Source: Rhodococcus triatomae
GTDB lineage: Bacteria > Actinomycetota > Actinomycetes > Mycobacteriales > Mycobacteriaceae
Length of the DNA: 64,000 nucleotides
NCBI RefSeq assembly: GCF_014217785.1
Contig: NZ_CP048814.1
Coordinates: 1,860,001 to 1,924,000 of the forward strand
Reading direction: 5' to 3'
The notes beneath the pieces were generated by a model. The model was not told the DNA's origin, did no database searches, and saw only the letters and a program-made list of their open reading frames with translations. Positions within the stretch are counted from its first letter, which is position 1. The number at the start of each line of letters is the position of its first letter. A program made the position numbers and the translations under genes. Positions 31,070 through 42,193 of this stretch are shown piece by piece.

Positions 31070-31395
31070 CGATCCGCCGATACCGCGAACACCATTGCGC
31101 ACACCCACACGAAAGCGCTGACACAACCCAGACCGAGAGCAGCGCCACGCAACCTTGCCGAACCCCGCGTGGTGAGGGCGGCAGCGATTGCTGCCACCCC
31201 GACGCTCACGCTCGACGCCGCCGCGACTACGAGCAACGATGTTCGCTCGTCGATCGACGACATCCGTCCGATCGCCCACACCATCAGCGCCAGTGCCGCG
31301 ACGACGAGCGGGAAGGCGACCGGAACAGACCATGTGGCCGACGCCCAATAGCCGTCGCAACGTCGATTTCGCGGAACCCCAGGAGACACGCTCAT
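31063..31395 (-). CDS. small three-helix membrane protein, candidate immunity protein
   Basis: 110 aa with helices at about residues 22-43 (WSVPVAFPLVVAALALMVWAIG), 53-75 and 85-105. No family is recognised. Its ATG overlaps the stop of the large type VII-associated gene in an ATGA, and its own end overlaps the next small membrane gene. Such tight coupling behind a WXG-type secreted protein is what is seen for immunity or chaperone-like partners of secreted toxins. The role is inferred from position only. Confidence 0.65.
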   Translation of the reverse strand: MSVSPGVPRNRRCDGYWASATWSVPVAFPLVVAALALMVWAIGRMSSIDERTSLLVVAAASSVSVGVAAIAAALTTRGSARLRGAALGLGCVSAFVWVCAMVFAVSADRW

Positions 31396-32797
31396 ATCGT
31401 TGGCAACTTTGCCGGATACTCAGGTGTAACTATCGGCACCTTCGGCGGGCTATCGACAGAACCCGCGCTGGTCCATGGCAGGTCCTGCGGCGGCGGAAGC
31501 TCGCCACCCGACCATGGATATGTCTTGAACGGCTGCGTCGCCAATGCGCCCGAACCAAGATCATGGTGGAATGGAAGATTTGCGGCCGGGCCCCACGGCT
31601 GACCAGATTTGGCTGGGTCAATTGCCACAGTAGGAGTTTCCCCCTCTGGATAATCCTGATATACCTCCAACGAAGGGTAATCCGTCCGGGTTCCAGCGAC
31701 CGCGACGCCATCATTCCCAGGAGTGAATACCAAATCACCATTTACAGTATGGCCCGAGTCAATATCAGGAGCAAATGGATTCTTTGCGTCATAGCGAATC
31801 CTCACTGACCCGTCTTCGACCTGCCAGACATCAGCCCTCGGAGCCTCGACGGCAACGTCTCCGCCAGCCGTCACCGTGGGATTCTGTCTCATCACGACCA
31901 AGCCGTTCTCATAGTCTATGTAGGTGGCTACTCGAGTGTGCTCAGGATCAAAGTTGGGGTCTTCCGTCCTGTTATCACCGAGATCGTACGGATTGAGGAT
32001 ATCGTCGAGCCCCTGAGGAACACTCAGAACTTTGTCTTGGCTTATGTACTGCGACACCCGAACCACCCCCGCCCAGTAACAGGATCAATACGCGCTACTC
32101 GAATTTCGGGATCTACGCCTCGATACTTGGGATCGTAGCTATTCGGGTCCAGCACCCGGGCAGTTTCCCAATCCGTCAGGCTTACTGGCGGCCGTCCGAA
32201 AATCTCCGCGAATGCCGCAGCAGCGGCTGCCGCTCTAGCCTCTTCCTCGGCGCGATCTGCCGTCGGGTCATCACCCGCACCTAGTCGGTCGCCCTCGGCA
32301 CGAACCTCCCTGGACGCCTGTTCAATGGCGCTTACCGCATCGCTCTGAGCAGATAGCATCTCGTTGACTGCGGTGGATATCGCACTCTGATGCTCTGAAA
32401 GTACCTGGCCCAGATCATCCGCGGTAGCAACAGCGGCTTCTACGGTCCACCGCTCTGTAACGCGAAACCCCGATTCTCGGGCTGAAGCCACCGCACCGAG
32501 CAATACTCCACGGTAGCTTGAAATGCTGTCGCCACTGGAAATCAACAGTTGCGCAAGGTTACCGACCTCACTCGCGATGCGGTTTCCGTTGTCGCGATCA
32601 CCTGCGATCCGATCGTACGCAGCCCAGTAGGCGTCTCCCTCCCAGGTTGCTCCAACCTCCCGAATATGACTGACCATCTGATCTGTCAGATTTAGGAAAT
32701 CCTCACTTTGCGCCCGCATTACTTCACCTGCTTCGCGGAGCTTTCCGGGCTGCCAATTGAGCTCAACCTGACCAAGGGACGGCACGTCATCGGTCAC
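31392..32797 (-). pseudogene. large type VII-associated protein, apparently frameshifted
   Basis: Two overlapping frames make one protein of ~465 aa if one base is added in the C5 run at 32066-32070; the join then reads DPVTGRGVVRVSQYISQDK. The N-terminal part (~100 residues) is a helical WXG100-like domain with ATWEGDAYWAAY (W52-x-G54), followed by a long helical, Ala/Glu-rich linker. The C-terminal half is beta-rich (HTRVATYIDYENGLVVMRQNP, DGSVRIRYDAKNPFAP) and ends in a Pro-rich tail. No toxin fold is recognised. GTG 32797 is 3 bp after the WXG gene. Either a real break or a homopolymer error. Confidence 0.75.
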
Positions 32798-32800
32798 CGG

Positions 32801-33085
32801 TCACCCCATCGCGGTCAAGCCGTCACGGAAATCCTGGTCAGTAACCGCGTACGTAGATGCGCTGCCCCTGGCAAGATTCGAGTACCTCGCGCAGCGCATA
32901 GCCATCCGTAGCCAGGCCCCCTCTACGAACTCTCCCGCGACTGAGCAAGATCCCCCCAGCGGAGATCCTTGCATTGCAGGTCCGACCTCATCGACTTTAC
33001 TGCGAACATTGAGCGCATCGATCTCTGCGCCTATGCGGTCCATCGACGACGCCAACGCCCGCAACTGCTCGGGATCAACTTGCAT
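32801..33085 (-). CDS. WXG100/EspC-like type VII secretion target
   Basis: 94 aa, all-helical. MQVDPEQLRALASSMDRIGAEIDAL gives the first helix and FVEGAWLRMAMRCARYSNLARGSASTYAVTDQDF the second. The layout and the closing Y-x-x-x-D (YAVTD) resemble the type VII export signal of the DUF2580/EspC group. ATG with a strong GGGGGGAG site. First gene of a four-gene operon; it probably forms the secreted heterodimer partner of the next protein. No ESX machinery is encoded in the window. Confidence 0.8.
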   Translation of the reverse strand: MQVDPEQLRALASSMDRIGAEIDALNVRSKVDEVGPAMQGSPLGGSCSVAGEFVEGAWLRMAMRCARYSNLARGSASTYAVTDQDFRDGLTAMG

Positions 33086-33276
33086 CTCCCCCCCTATCAA
33101 CAGCTCGGAGGCGAAACTAGCACAGCAACTGCAATCGAGCAGGCGCTGGGCCGGGAGCGCCGACTGCCGACCGAAACTGGACTTCTCGACCCGACCAGCC
33201 CGCGGCAACCGATCCTGAACCCGGTCGAGACTGCAACCTCCATGCGCCGACGAGGAGCGGCGCTCCCCGGTTCGCG

Positions 33277-35139
33277 TCAGCGACCGAAGAGACGCTCCCA
33301 GTTCTCCCGGCTGATCAGCTCGGCGGCTGTTCGACGGTACCGTTCCTGCACGTCCGCGCCCTCCTTGTCGAGCCGCCGCAGCAGCTCGAACGTGCGCTTC
33401 ATCAGTGCCGTGGCAGTGTCCTTGTCCCGCCGGCGGATCCGCACACCGGACTGGGACGCGTCGGTGACGACAACGTGGTCGAACAGCGACACGTGCCACC
33501 AGTGCGCGTCCTCACGCGGCACCGCCACGAGACCGCCGCGGGTGCGGCCGAGGAACTGGTTGACCGCACGTTTGAGACGCACCACGCCCATCCGGCTCGG
33601 CTCGCCGACATCGCGCTGCACCGAGATGTCGGCGTCACGTACCGGGGCCTCGGCGGCCGGGTACCGGACCGTCTCCGGGTAGGCACTGCGTTCCTTCCGG
33701 ATCGCTGCCATCGCCTCGATCCCGCCGTCCCGCAACACTTCCGGCCCGGCGAGGAAGTCCTCGATACCGCGCAGCGTGGTCGCTGCCAGGCCGTACTGCA
33801 TGGCGACGATGTACTCCGTGAGCTGACCGAGGAACTGTCGCCGGATCTGCTTCGTCGTGACGTCCCCGTGCAGGGCACCGACGATCAGCGAGTTGCGGGT
33901 GCTGAAGTACCGCGCCCAGTCGTCGAAGTCCTTCCAGTAGAAGTCCGCATGCCACACCGCCGCGTTGGGCAGGGTCACCGTCACGTATCCGGCACGCCGA
34001 GCACGGATTCCGTACTCCACATCGTCCCACTGGAAGAAGATCGGCAGCGGCAGCCCGATCTCCGCGACCACCTCGCCGGGGATCAGGCACGTCCACCACG
34101 CGTTGTAGCCCGCGTCGACCCGGCGCTCCTGGTTGTTCTCGAGCATGCTGGTGTTGCGCAACGCCTTCGGCACACGCTGACCGTGCTGCAGCGTGTCCAG
34201 ATGCACCTCCTCGGCCCCGACGTTGAGATAGTCGGGGTTGTAGAGGAACAGCATCTGCGCGCCGACGAGCGTCGGCTCGGTGGTGACGTTCGCGAACGCG
34301 CTGAGCCGGAGTACCGTCTCCGGCTCACAGAGGATGTCGTCGTCCATGAGGATGACGTCGGCGTTCTTCCCCTCTGCCGAGACCTCGAACAGGCCACGGG
34401 TGAACCCGCCCGCCCCACCGAGATTCGGCTGGCGCAGGTAGTGCAGCCGCTCGCCGAAGCGGGGCGCGACCTCCTGGAACCGGGCGCGGTCCTGGACCAG
34501 ATCGGTGCCCTGATCTACTACGTAGAGGCCGTCCAGGGCATCGAGAACCACCTCGTCCGAGGCGAGTGCCGCGACCGTCTCCGCACAGTCGTCCGCGCGG
34601 TTGAAGGTGCAGATCGCGACGGCCACGGGCCGCAGCTGCCGGTCGAAATCCACCGTCCACTCGACGGCTCCGACCTCGACGGGCCCACCGAGGGCGTCGA
34701 ACTCGAGCCACAGCGCGCCGCCGTCGAGGAACTTGTCGAGCGCGGCATCGAGCCGGACATCCGAGGCTCCCTCGACCTGGACGGTACCGATGATCCTGCG
34801 ATGGCCGGCGATGTCGGAGGCCATCAACCGCACCGTGCACTGCGACGCGGCTTCCACCCGTGCACCGGCCCGCACCGAGGTCACCGTCGTCCACCGCTGC
34901 CAGTAGCTGGCGGCGAACCGCCCGAAGTAGGTGTTGGTGTGGGCCCGGGTGCCGTCCTCGAGGTGCAGGCGAGTGCGGGTGCGGCCGGACGGGCCGTCGG
35001 CGACCGCATAGAGCCCGTCGTCGACGATCGGCGACGTTCCCGCGAACAGTCCACGCTGCGCCAGCAGCCGTCCCGCCCGCGCTCGTTCCGCCACCTGTGT
35101 GTCCGTCTGTCCGGGCACGCTCACACCATCCACCCACAT
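33277..35139 (-). CDS. glfT2: galactofuranosyltransferase GlfT2
   Basis: 620 aa (M. tuberculosis GlfT2 is about 637). An N-terminal beta-rich domain is followed by the GT2 core: VAICTFNRADDCAETVAAL, LRQPNLGGAGGFTRGLFEV, metal-binding DVILMDDDILCEP, acceptor-side FFQWDDVEYGIRARRAGY and AVWHADFYWKDFDDWARY. A helical C-terminal domain supports the tetramer. It processively adds alternating beta-(1,5)/(1,6) galactofuranose to build galactan on the cytoplasmic face. ATG 35139 or GTG 35124 are possible starts. It is separated from the rest of the galactan genes by the type VII operon. Confidence 0.94.
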   Translation of the reverse strand: MWVDGVSVPGQTDTQVAERARAGRLLAQRGLFAGTSPIVDDGLYAVADGPSGRTRTRLHLEDGTRAHTNTYFGRFAASYWQRWTTVTSVRAGARVEAASQCTVRLMASDIAGHRRIIGTVQVEGASDVRLDAALDKFLDGGALWLEFDALGGPVEVGAVEWTVDFDRQLRPVAVAICTFNRADDCAETVAALASDEVVLDALDGLYVVDQGTDLVQDRARFQEVAPRFGERLHYLRQPNLGGAGGFTRGLFEVSAEGKNADVILMDDDILCEPETVLRLSAFANVTTEPTLVGAQMLFLYNPDYLNVGAEEVHLDTLQHGQRVPKALRNTSMLENNQERRVDAGYNAWWTCLIPGEVVAEIGLPLPIFFQWDDVEYGIRARRAGYVTVTLPNAAVWHADFYWKDFDDWARYFSTRNSLIVGALHGDVTTKQIRRQFLGQLTEYIVAMQYGLAATTLRGIEDFLAGPEVLRDGGIEAMAAIRKERSAYPETVRYPAAEAPVRDADISVQRDVGEPSRMGVVRLKRAVNQFLGRTRGGLVAVPREDAHWWHVSLFDHVVVTDASQSGVRIRRRDKDTATALMKRTFELLRRLDKEGADVQERYRRTAAELISRENWERLFGR

Positions 35140-35279
35140 GTCTGTCGACCGGTCGTTTGCCCCCGAAGCGTATCGCGGCGAAATCGGGCCACGCGCGGGA
35201 ACGGGCCGCGCCGGTGCGGGGATGCGCACGGGCTGTCCGTTACTGTCACTGCGACAACGCCCCTCGACTCGGAGCACCC

Positions 35280-37481
35280 GTGACACCCGATACCGCCCTT
35301 CCGACCCGCAAGGAACGATGGACGTGGGGGGCCGTGGTCGCGCTGGTGATCTGCGCCGGCTTCGCCGCTCTCGTCGCCGTGGACGCGCGCTACTTCTTCG
35401 TCGACGACACCGAATCCGGGGCCGTCGGCAACTGGCTGCAGCTCGGCCACCTCATGCGCGAGGGCCAGTGGTTCCCGACGCTGGTGCTGGACCAGTGGAT
35501 GTCGGGGAACTACCCGGTCGAGGGCCAGGGCGGATTGTTCAATCCCGTCCAGATGGCGATCAACTACGTGGCGCCGTCGGTGGACAATCTCGTCGTCCTC
35601 GTCACCGTGGTGAAGCTGCTGTTCTCGATCCTGCTCGGCTGGGGTGTGTACCGGGTGGCGCTCGAGTACGGCGCGCGCCCGGCGTGGGCCGCGGTCGCCG
35701 GGGCCAGCGCGCCGTTCGTCGGCTTCACCCTCTACTTCGAGCAGACGTCGTGGGTGACCTCGATGATCGGCACCGCGTACGTGATGCAGGCGTGGGCGTC
35801 GGGTGTCCGGTACGCGCGCGGCCGCTCCGGGCCACTACCGGTGTTCGCCTTCCTGTACCTGGCCATCACGGTCGGATACGTCCACGCGGCGCTACTGGCC
35901 GGGGTCGTCGTCGCCGTGCTGATGATCGGCGAGTACCTGTACCAGCGGCAGTGGAAGCCGTCGATGCTCCTGGCGCTCGTCGGGATCGCCGCCGCCTCCG
36001 CAGCAGCGATCACCTTCCTCCCCGGTGTGCTGTCCTCGTCGGTCACCTGGCGTACCGGTGAGGAGGGCGTCTACAACGACAACTTCCTCACCGCCCCCTG
36101 GTCCGAGACGCTCACCGCCAGCATGCCGTCCGCGGTGTCGAGCATCGAGTCGTGGACCGGCGAGACGACGTTCGCACCGGTCACCTACATCTCGTGGTTC
36201 CTCGTCCCGGCACTGGCGTTCGTCGGGTGGCGGGCCGCGCAGTCCTCACTCCGCGAATTGTCCCCACTTCTGCTGATGGCCTCGTTCGCCCTGCTGTTCA
36301 CGGCAGGACCCAGCGCGATCGGCCAGGTGCGCTGGCCCGCCCGCCTGCTCCCCGTCGTCGCGGTGGTCCTGCTGATCCTCGTGGTGGTGCTCCTCAGCCG
36401 CTTCGGGACGTTGCAGGCACTACGCACCCGGGTGGTCGCGGCGTCGCTGCTGGTGCTGGTGTTGCTGCTGCGTGCCTCGTCGTCCGGCCCCCAGTACTTC
36501 GGCCGACATCTGCTGTGGGCGCTGGCCATCCTCGCGGTCGGGGCGCTGGCGCTGTTCCTGGCCCGCCGGTACGGCACCGTCGCGGTGACGGCGCTGATCC
36601 TGCTGACGATCGTCCCGGTGGCCGCCTACCAGGCGACGACCTATCCGCAGGCGCTGCACAAGTGGTTCCTTCCCGCGACGCAGACCGAGGCCAAGGCCAA
36701 TTTCCCCCAGTGGGACGGTGTCACGCTGCAACTCGGCGCCCGCGGCATCCTCACCATCGAGAGAGACAGTCCCGAGCTGCCCTGGCAGTCCCAGGTGTAC
36801 GGCAACTACGCGAAGATCCTCGATCTCGACTACGTCAACGCGTACACGCCCGTCGGCCACGGCCCGTTCTCCGGCCTGCTGTGCATGAATTTCGACAGCT
36901 CCACCTGCCCGGACGCGTTGGACAACGTCTTCCAGGTCGACCCGTACACCCAGGAGACGTTCGTCGATCTGATGCAGGTGGACCGGGTCGTGCTGCAACG
37001 CAAGCAGTATCCCGACGCCGACCGCACGCCGGCGCCCCCGGGCTGGCACTGGGCCGAGGTGCCTGCCGTCGCGGACGACGAGATCTACGTCCTCGAGCGT
37101 GACGGCGGACCGATCTCCGACGCACCGGGGCGGGTGTCGGCCGCCCTGGGCGTCGACGTCGAACCGGTCTCGTACGCGGTGAACCGGGAACGGCTCCGGG
37201 TCAGTTCGGTGGACGGCGGCAGCGTCGTGTTCTCCCGGCTCGCCTGGCCCGGGTACACCGCCACGTTGAACGGCGACCCGTTGCCGACGATGGGTATCGG
37301 CGAGATGTTCCTGTTCGTCGACATCCCGCCGGGAACCGTCGACGGCGATCTCGAGATCGAGTTCCGTCCGCCCGGCTGGCGGGTCGGACAGGTCGGCATC
37401 GCCTTCGGCCTGCTCCTGCTGACCGCGCTGACGGTGTATTACTACCGCGGCAGGCGCGCCACCACCACCGACTCGTTGTAG
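35280..37481 (+). CDS. YfhO-like large membrane protein, probable GT-C glycosyltransferase
   Basis: 733 aa with roughly 12 membrane helices from residue 18 (WGAVVALVICAGFAALVAVD) to about 450. A ~250-residue extracytoplasmic domain follows, then one last helix and a basic tail. After helix 1 comes YFFVDDTESGAVGNWLQLG, with a DD pair as in GT-C enzymes. The outer part ends in a beta domain with SRLAWPGYTATLNGDPLPT, as in YfhO proteins. It probably transfers a sugar from a polyprenyl phosphate donor to the wall or lipoglycan. A DPM-like synthase two genes on could make the donor. It overlaps the convergent methyltransferase by 40 bp. Confidence 0.75.
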   Translation: MTPDTALPTRKERWTWGAVVALVICAGFAALVAVDARYFFVDDTESGAVGNWLQLGHLMREGQWFPTLVLDQWMSGNYPVEGQGGLFNPVQMAINYVAPSVDNLVVLVTVVKLLFSILLGWGVYRVALEYGARPAWAAVAGASAPFVGFTLYFEQTSWVTSMIGTAYVMQAWASGVRYARGRSGPLPVFAFLYLAITVGYVHAALLAGVVVAVLMIGEYLYQRQWKPSMLLALVGIAAASAAAITFLPGVLSSSVTWRTGEEGVYNDNFLTAPWSETLTASMPSAVSSIESWTGETTFAPVTYISWFLVPALAFVGWRAAQSSLRELSPLLLMASFALLFTAGPSAIGQVRWPARLLPVVAVVLLILVVVLLSRFGTLQALRTRVVAASLLVLVLLLRASSSGPQYFGRHLLWALAILAVGALALFLARRYGTVAVTALILLTIVPVAAYQATTYPQALHKWFLPATQTEAKANFPQWDGVTLQLGARGILTIERDSPELPWQSQVYGNYAKILDLDYVNAYTPVGHGPFSGLLCMNFDSSTCPDALDNVFQVDPYTQETFVDLMQVDRVVLQRKQYPDADRTPAPPGWHWAEVPAVADDEIYVLERDGGPISDAPGRVSAALGVDVEPVSYAVNRERLRVSSVDGGSVVFSRLAWPGYTATLNGDPLPTMGIGEMFLFVDIPPGTVDGDLEIEFRPPGWRVGQVGIAFGLLLLTALTVYYYRGRRATTTDSL

Positions 37482-38086
37482 ACGAACGCCCGCCCCGCCC
37501 AGCGGGGAAACGGGAAGGACAGCGACCGCTGCACCTCGAGCCCGACGGCCGCGCACACCTGCTCGAGGTCCGGCCCGTCCAGGAACACCGTGTGGGTGGC
37601 GTCGCTGGCGAAGCCGCGCTCCTGGGGACAGATGAGCATGACGGTCGAGCCCGGCTCGAGATACGGCAGGTACTGCTCGACGATCCCGGTCACCTGGCCC
37701 GGCGGCAGGTGCTCGAGCAGATGGGCCATGAGCATGCCGTCGAAGGTGGTCGCCAGTTCCCCGATCTCGTCCGGGGTGTACGCCTGCATCCCCTGGGTGC
37801 GGCAGAACTCGACCGAATGCGCGTTGTGGTCGACACCGACACTGCCCGGCGGGAGATTGCGCAGGTTCCGGCCGATGCCGCAGCCGACGTCCAGGACGCG
37901 GCGTCCGCCGAGGAATCTCCGAATGTTCCATTGATAGGGCGCCTGCACGCGCAGGACCCGCTTCCACCGCGCGCCCTGCAGTTCCCGCAGGCGGGCGGTG
38001 TAGTCGCTCTCGGTGGTACCCGCTCCTTCGTCGCTCGTTCCTTCGCGGCTGGTCACATGTATCACCCGTTCCGGTTGCGGCGGCAT
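37442..38086 (-). CDS. class I SAM-dependent methyltransferase
   Basis: 214 aa from ATG 38086 (other starts at 38119 and GTG 38056). Motif I is RRVLDVGCGIGRNLRNLP. The acidic loop is VGVDHN, and the post-motif helix is GMLMAHLLEHLPPGQV with QYLPYLEPGSTVMLICPQERG. The acceptor is unknown; a sugar or lipid of the neighbouring polyprenyl-sugar genes is a reasonable guess. It sits divergently before the GT2 gene and converges on the YfhO-like gene. Confidence 0.8.
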   Translation of the reverse strand: MPPQPERVIHVTSREGTSDEGAGTTESDYTARLRELQGARWKRVLRVQAPYQWNIRRFLGGRRVLDVGCGIGRNLRNLPPGSVGVDHNAHSVEFCRTQGMQAYTPDEIGELATTFDGMLMAHLLEHLPPGQVTGIVEQYLPYLEPGSTVMLICPQERGFASDATHTVFLDGPDLEQVCAAVGLEVQRSLSFPFPRWAGRAFVYNESVVVARLPR

Positions 38087-38201
38087 CACCGATTCCGGCC
38101 ACGCCGTGCGCCCGAGCATAACGATCGGCACACTCTGCCGAGCCGAACCGCGCCGCGGTGACCGAGGTCGTGACCCGCGACGTATAAACTCGCCGCCTGT
38201 G

Positions 38202-39248
38202 ATGACCGAAGGCACCCCAGCACCGGTGCAGCCGCACCGGATTTCCGTGGTCGTGCCGGTCTACCAGGGCGAGAAGACCCTCGCGGCACTGATCGACGAG
38301 ATCCTCCCGTGGACCACCGCGAGCACCACCCCGGCCGGCCGGCCGATGGTGGTCGAGGAAGTACTCCTCGTGTTCGACCACGGCCCGGACAGTTCTGCGC
38401 GGGTGATCCGCGAACTCGCGGCCCGTCACGATTTCATCCGCCCCATCTGGCTCAGCCGCAATTTCGGGCAGCATCCGGCAACGCTCGCCGGCATGGCCTC
38501 GAGCGGCGGCGAGTGGGTCGTGACGATGGACGAGGACGGCCAGCACGACCCGGCCGAGATCGGCGGTCTCCTCGACACCGCGCTCGATCGTCAGGCGAGC
38601 CTCGTCTACGCGAAGCCGACCAACCCGCCACCGCACGGCGCGCTGCGCAACACGGCGTCGAAGGGCGCGAAGTGGCTGCTCGCCTCGGTCCTGTCCGCGG
38701 AGGGTACCCGCGAATACCAGAGTTTCCGGCTGGTCCTCGGCGAGGTGGGGCGATCGGTGGCCGCATACGCCGGCTCCGAGGCATATCTCGACGTCGCGCT
38801 CGGCTGGATCGCGGGCGAGGTCACCACCAGCCCGGTGACGCTCCGGGAGGAACAGGACCGGCGGTCCGGGTACCGGCTGCGGACGCTGCTGTCGCACTTC
38901 TGGCGGATGGTGCTCTCGAGCGGGACCAAGGGGCTGCGCATGGTCAGCCTCGTCGGCTTCCTCTTCGCCATCTGCGGGATCGCGCTGGTGCTGTACGTCC
39001 TCGCGTCGTACCTGTTCCTCGATTCCGGCGCCGAGGTCCGTGGGTGGGCCTCGACGATGGTGGTCATGCTGTTCGGCTTCGGCGCCTCCCTGTTCTCGCT
39101 CGGCGTGATCGCCGAGTACATCGGCGTGAACGTGAAGACGGCCATGGGCAAACCGCCGTATCTCATCGTCAGCGACCCGGCGGACGGGCCACTCGGCCGG
39201 ACCGCACCCGCCGTCCCGGCCGACCCGACGGATCGCGCCGACCCGTGA
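38202..39248 (+). CDS. DPM1/ArnC-type polyprenyl-phosphate glycosyltransferase
   Basis: 348 aa. The GT2 domain has ISVVVPVYQGEKTLAALIDEIL, the metal site MDEDGQHDPAEIGGLL, and acceptor-side AYLDVALGWIAGEV. Two C-terminal membrane helices (VSLVGFLFAICGIALVLYVLA; ASTMVVMLFGFGASLFSLGVIAEYIGV) are typical of ArnC/GtrB enzymes. They move a sugar from a nucleotide donor to polyprenyl phosphate. ATG 38202 (GTG 38199 possible). The epimerase gene overlaps its end by 4 bp. Sugar identity is unknown; M. tuberculosis has a comparable pair for GalNAc decoration of arabinogalactan. Confidence 0.87.
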   Translation: MTEGTPAPVQPHRISVVVPVYQGEKTLAALIDEILPWTTASTTPAGRPMVVEEVLLVFDHGPDSSARVIRELAARHDFIRPIWLSRNFGQHPATLAGMASSGGEWVVTMDEDGQHDPAEIGGLLDTALDRQASLVYAKPTNPPPHGALRNTASKGAKWLLASVLSAEGTREYQSFRLVLGEVGRSVAAYAGSEAYLDVALGWIAGEVTTSPVTLREEQDRRSGYRLRTLLSHFWRMVLSSGTKGLRMVSLVGFLFAICGIALVLYVLASYLFLDSGAEVRGWASTMVVMLFGFGASLFSLGVIAEYIGVNVKTAMGKPPYLIVSDPADGPLGRTAPAVPADPTDRADP

Positions 39249-40168
39249 CCACCGGCCCCACCTGGATCGTCGGGAGCGGAGGGCTCCTCGGCGGCGCACT
39301 GGCGGGGGAACTACGGCGGCGTGACACTCCCGCACTGACCAGCGTCGTTCCGTGGGGCGACCCGGCCCGGGCGGTGCAGGTCCTGCGCGACGACGCACGC
39401 AGGCTGCTCACCGAGGCTGCCGGTGGTCCGTGGCGGATGGCGTGGTGCGCGGGCGCGGGCGTCAACGGCACCAGCGCAGACGAGTTCGCCGGGGAGAACA
39501 CGTTGCTGAGCAACGTGCTCGACGCTCTCGCCGACGGCGGGGGTGACGGCCGGGTCTTCCACGCGTCGTCGGCCGGCGGGGTGTACGCGGGCGCTCCCGG
39601 GGCCCCTCACGACGAGCACAGCACCACCGCGCCGTTGTCGGACTACGGCCGTGCCAAGCTCGACGCCGAGGAGATCGTCACGGACTTCGGGCGCCGCTCG
39701 GGGACCGACATCGTGATCGGCCGCTTCGCCAACCTGTACGGGCCGGGCCAGAACCTGGCGAAACCTCAGGGCCTGATCTCGCATCTGTGCCGCGGCTACC
39801 TGCTCTCGGCACCCGTGTCGATCTACGTCCCGATGGACACCCTGCGCGACTACGTCTACGTCACCGACGCCGCGGAGATGGTCGCGGACGCACTGTCCCG
39901 CCCCGCGACGGGTGTCACTGTCACGACGAAGATCTTCGCCTCCGGTCGCAGTGTGACGATCGGCTCCATCCTCGGTGCCTGCCGCTCGGTGTTCCGGAAG
40001 AAGCCGAACGTGGTGCTCGCGACGAGCCCGCTCGCCGCCGGGCAGGCGCGGGATCTTCGGCTGCGTTCGGTGGTGTGGACGGATCTGGACCAACGCACCC
40101 ACCTGCCGCTGCCCGCCGGTATCGAGTCGACGCTCGGGGCGATCCGGCGTCAGCTGGCGCGACGCTGA
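39245..40168 (+). CDS. NAD-dependent epimerase/dehydratase
   Basis: 307 aa, extended SDR. The nucleotide-binding loop is VGSGGLLGGALAG, the catalytic Ser region is FHASSAGGVYAG, and the Tyr/Lys pair lies in SDYGRAKLDAEEI. Substrate-pocket elements are GRFANLYGPGQNL and DTLRDYVYVTDAAEM. GTG overlaps the GT2 stop by 4 bp. It likely prepares the sugar nucleotide (or modifies a lipid-linked sugar) used by that GT2. The substrate cannot be told from sequence. Confidence 0.82.
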   Translation: MTTGPTWIVGSGGLLGGALAGELRRRDTPALTSVVPWGDPARAVQVLRDDARRLLTEAAGGPWRMAWCAGAGVNGTSADEFAGENTLLSNVLDALADGGGDGRVFHASSAGGVYAGAPGAPHDEHSTTAPLSDYGRAKLDAEEIVTDFGRRSGTDIVIGRFANLYGPGQNLAKPQGLISHLCRGYLLSAPVSIYVPMDTLRDYVYVTDAAEMVADALSRPATGVTVTTKIFASGRSVTIGSILGACRSVFRKKPNVVLATSPLAAGQARDLRLRSVVWTDLDQRTHLPLPAGIESTLGAIRRQLARR

Positions 40169-40190
40169 ACCACCGTTCCGAACCGAGTCA

Positions 40191-42192
<2,002 letters not shown>

Positions 42193-42193
<1 letters not shown>

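Noticed and set aside
30779-33085. A complete type VII (ESX) secretion locus
   Set aside because: No EccC/EccB/EccD/MycP-type genes occur here or near 49-52 kb; only substrates and associated proteins are visible.
36420-39398. Long minus-strand open frame opposite the YfhO-like, methyltransferase and GT2 genes
   Set aside because: Arg/Gly/Val-rich nonsense composition, no domains, and it crosses several well-supported genes.
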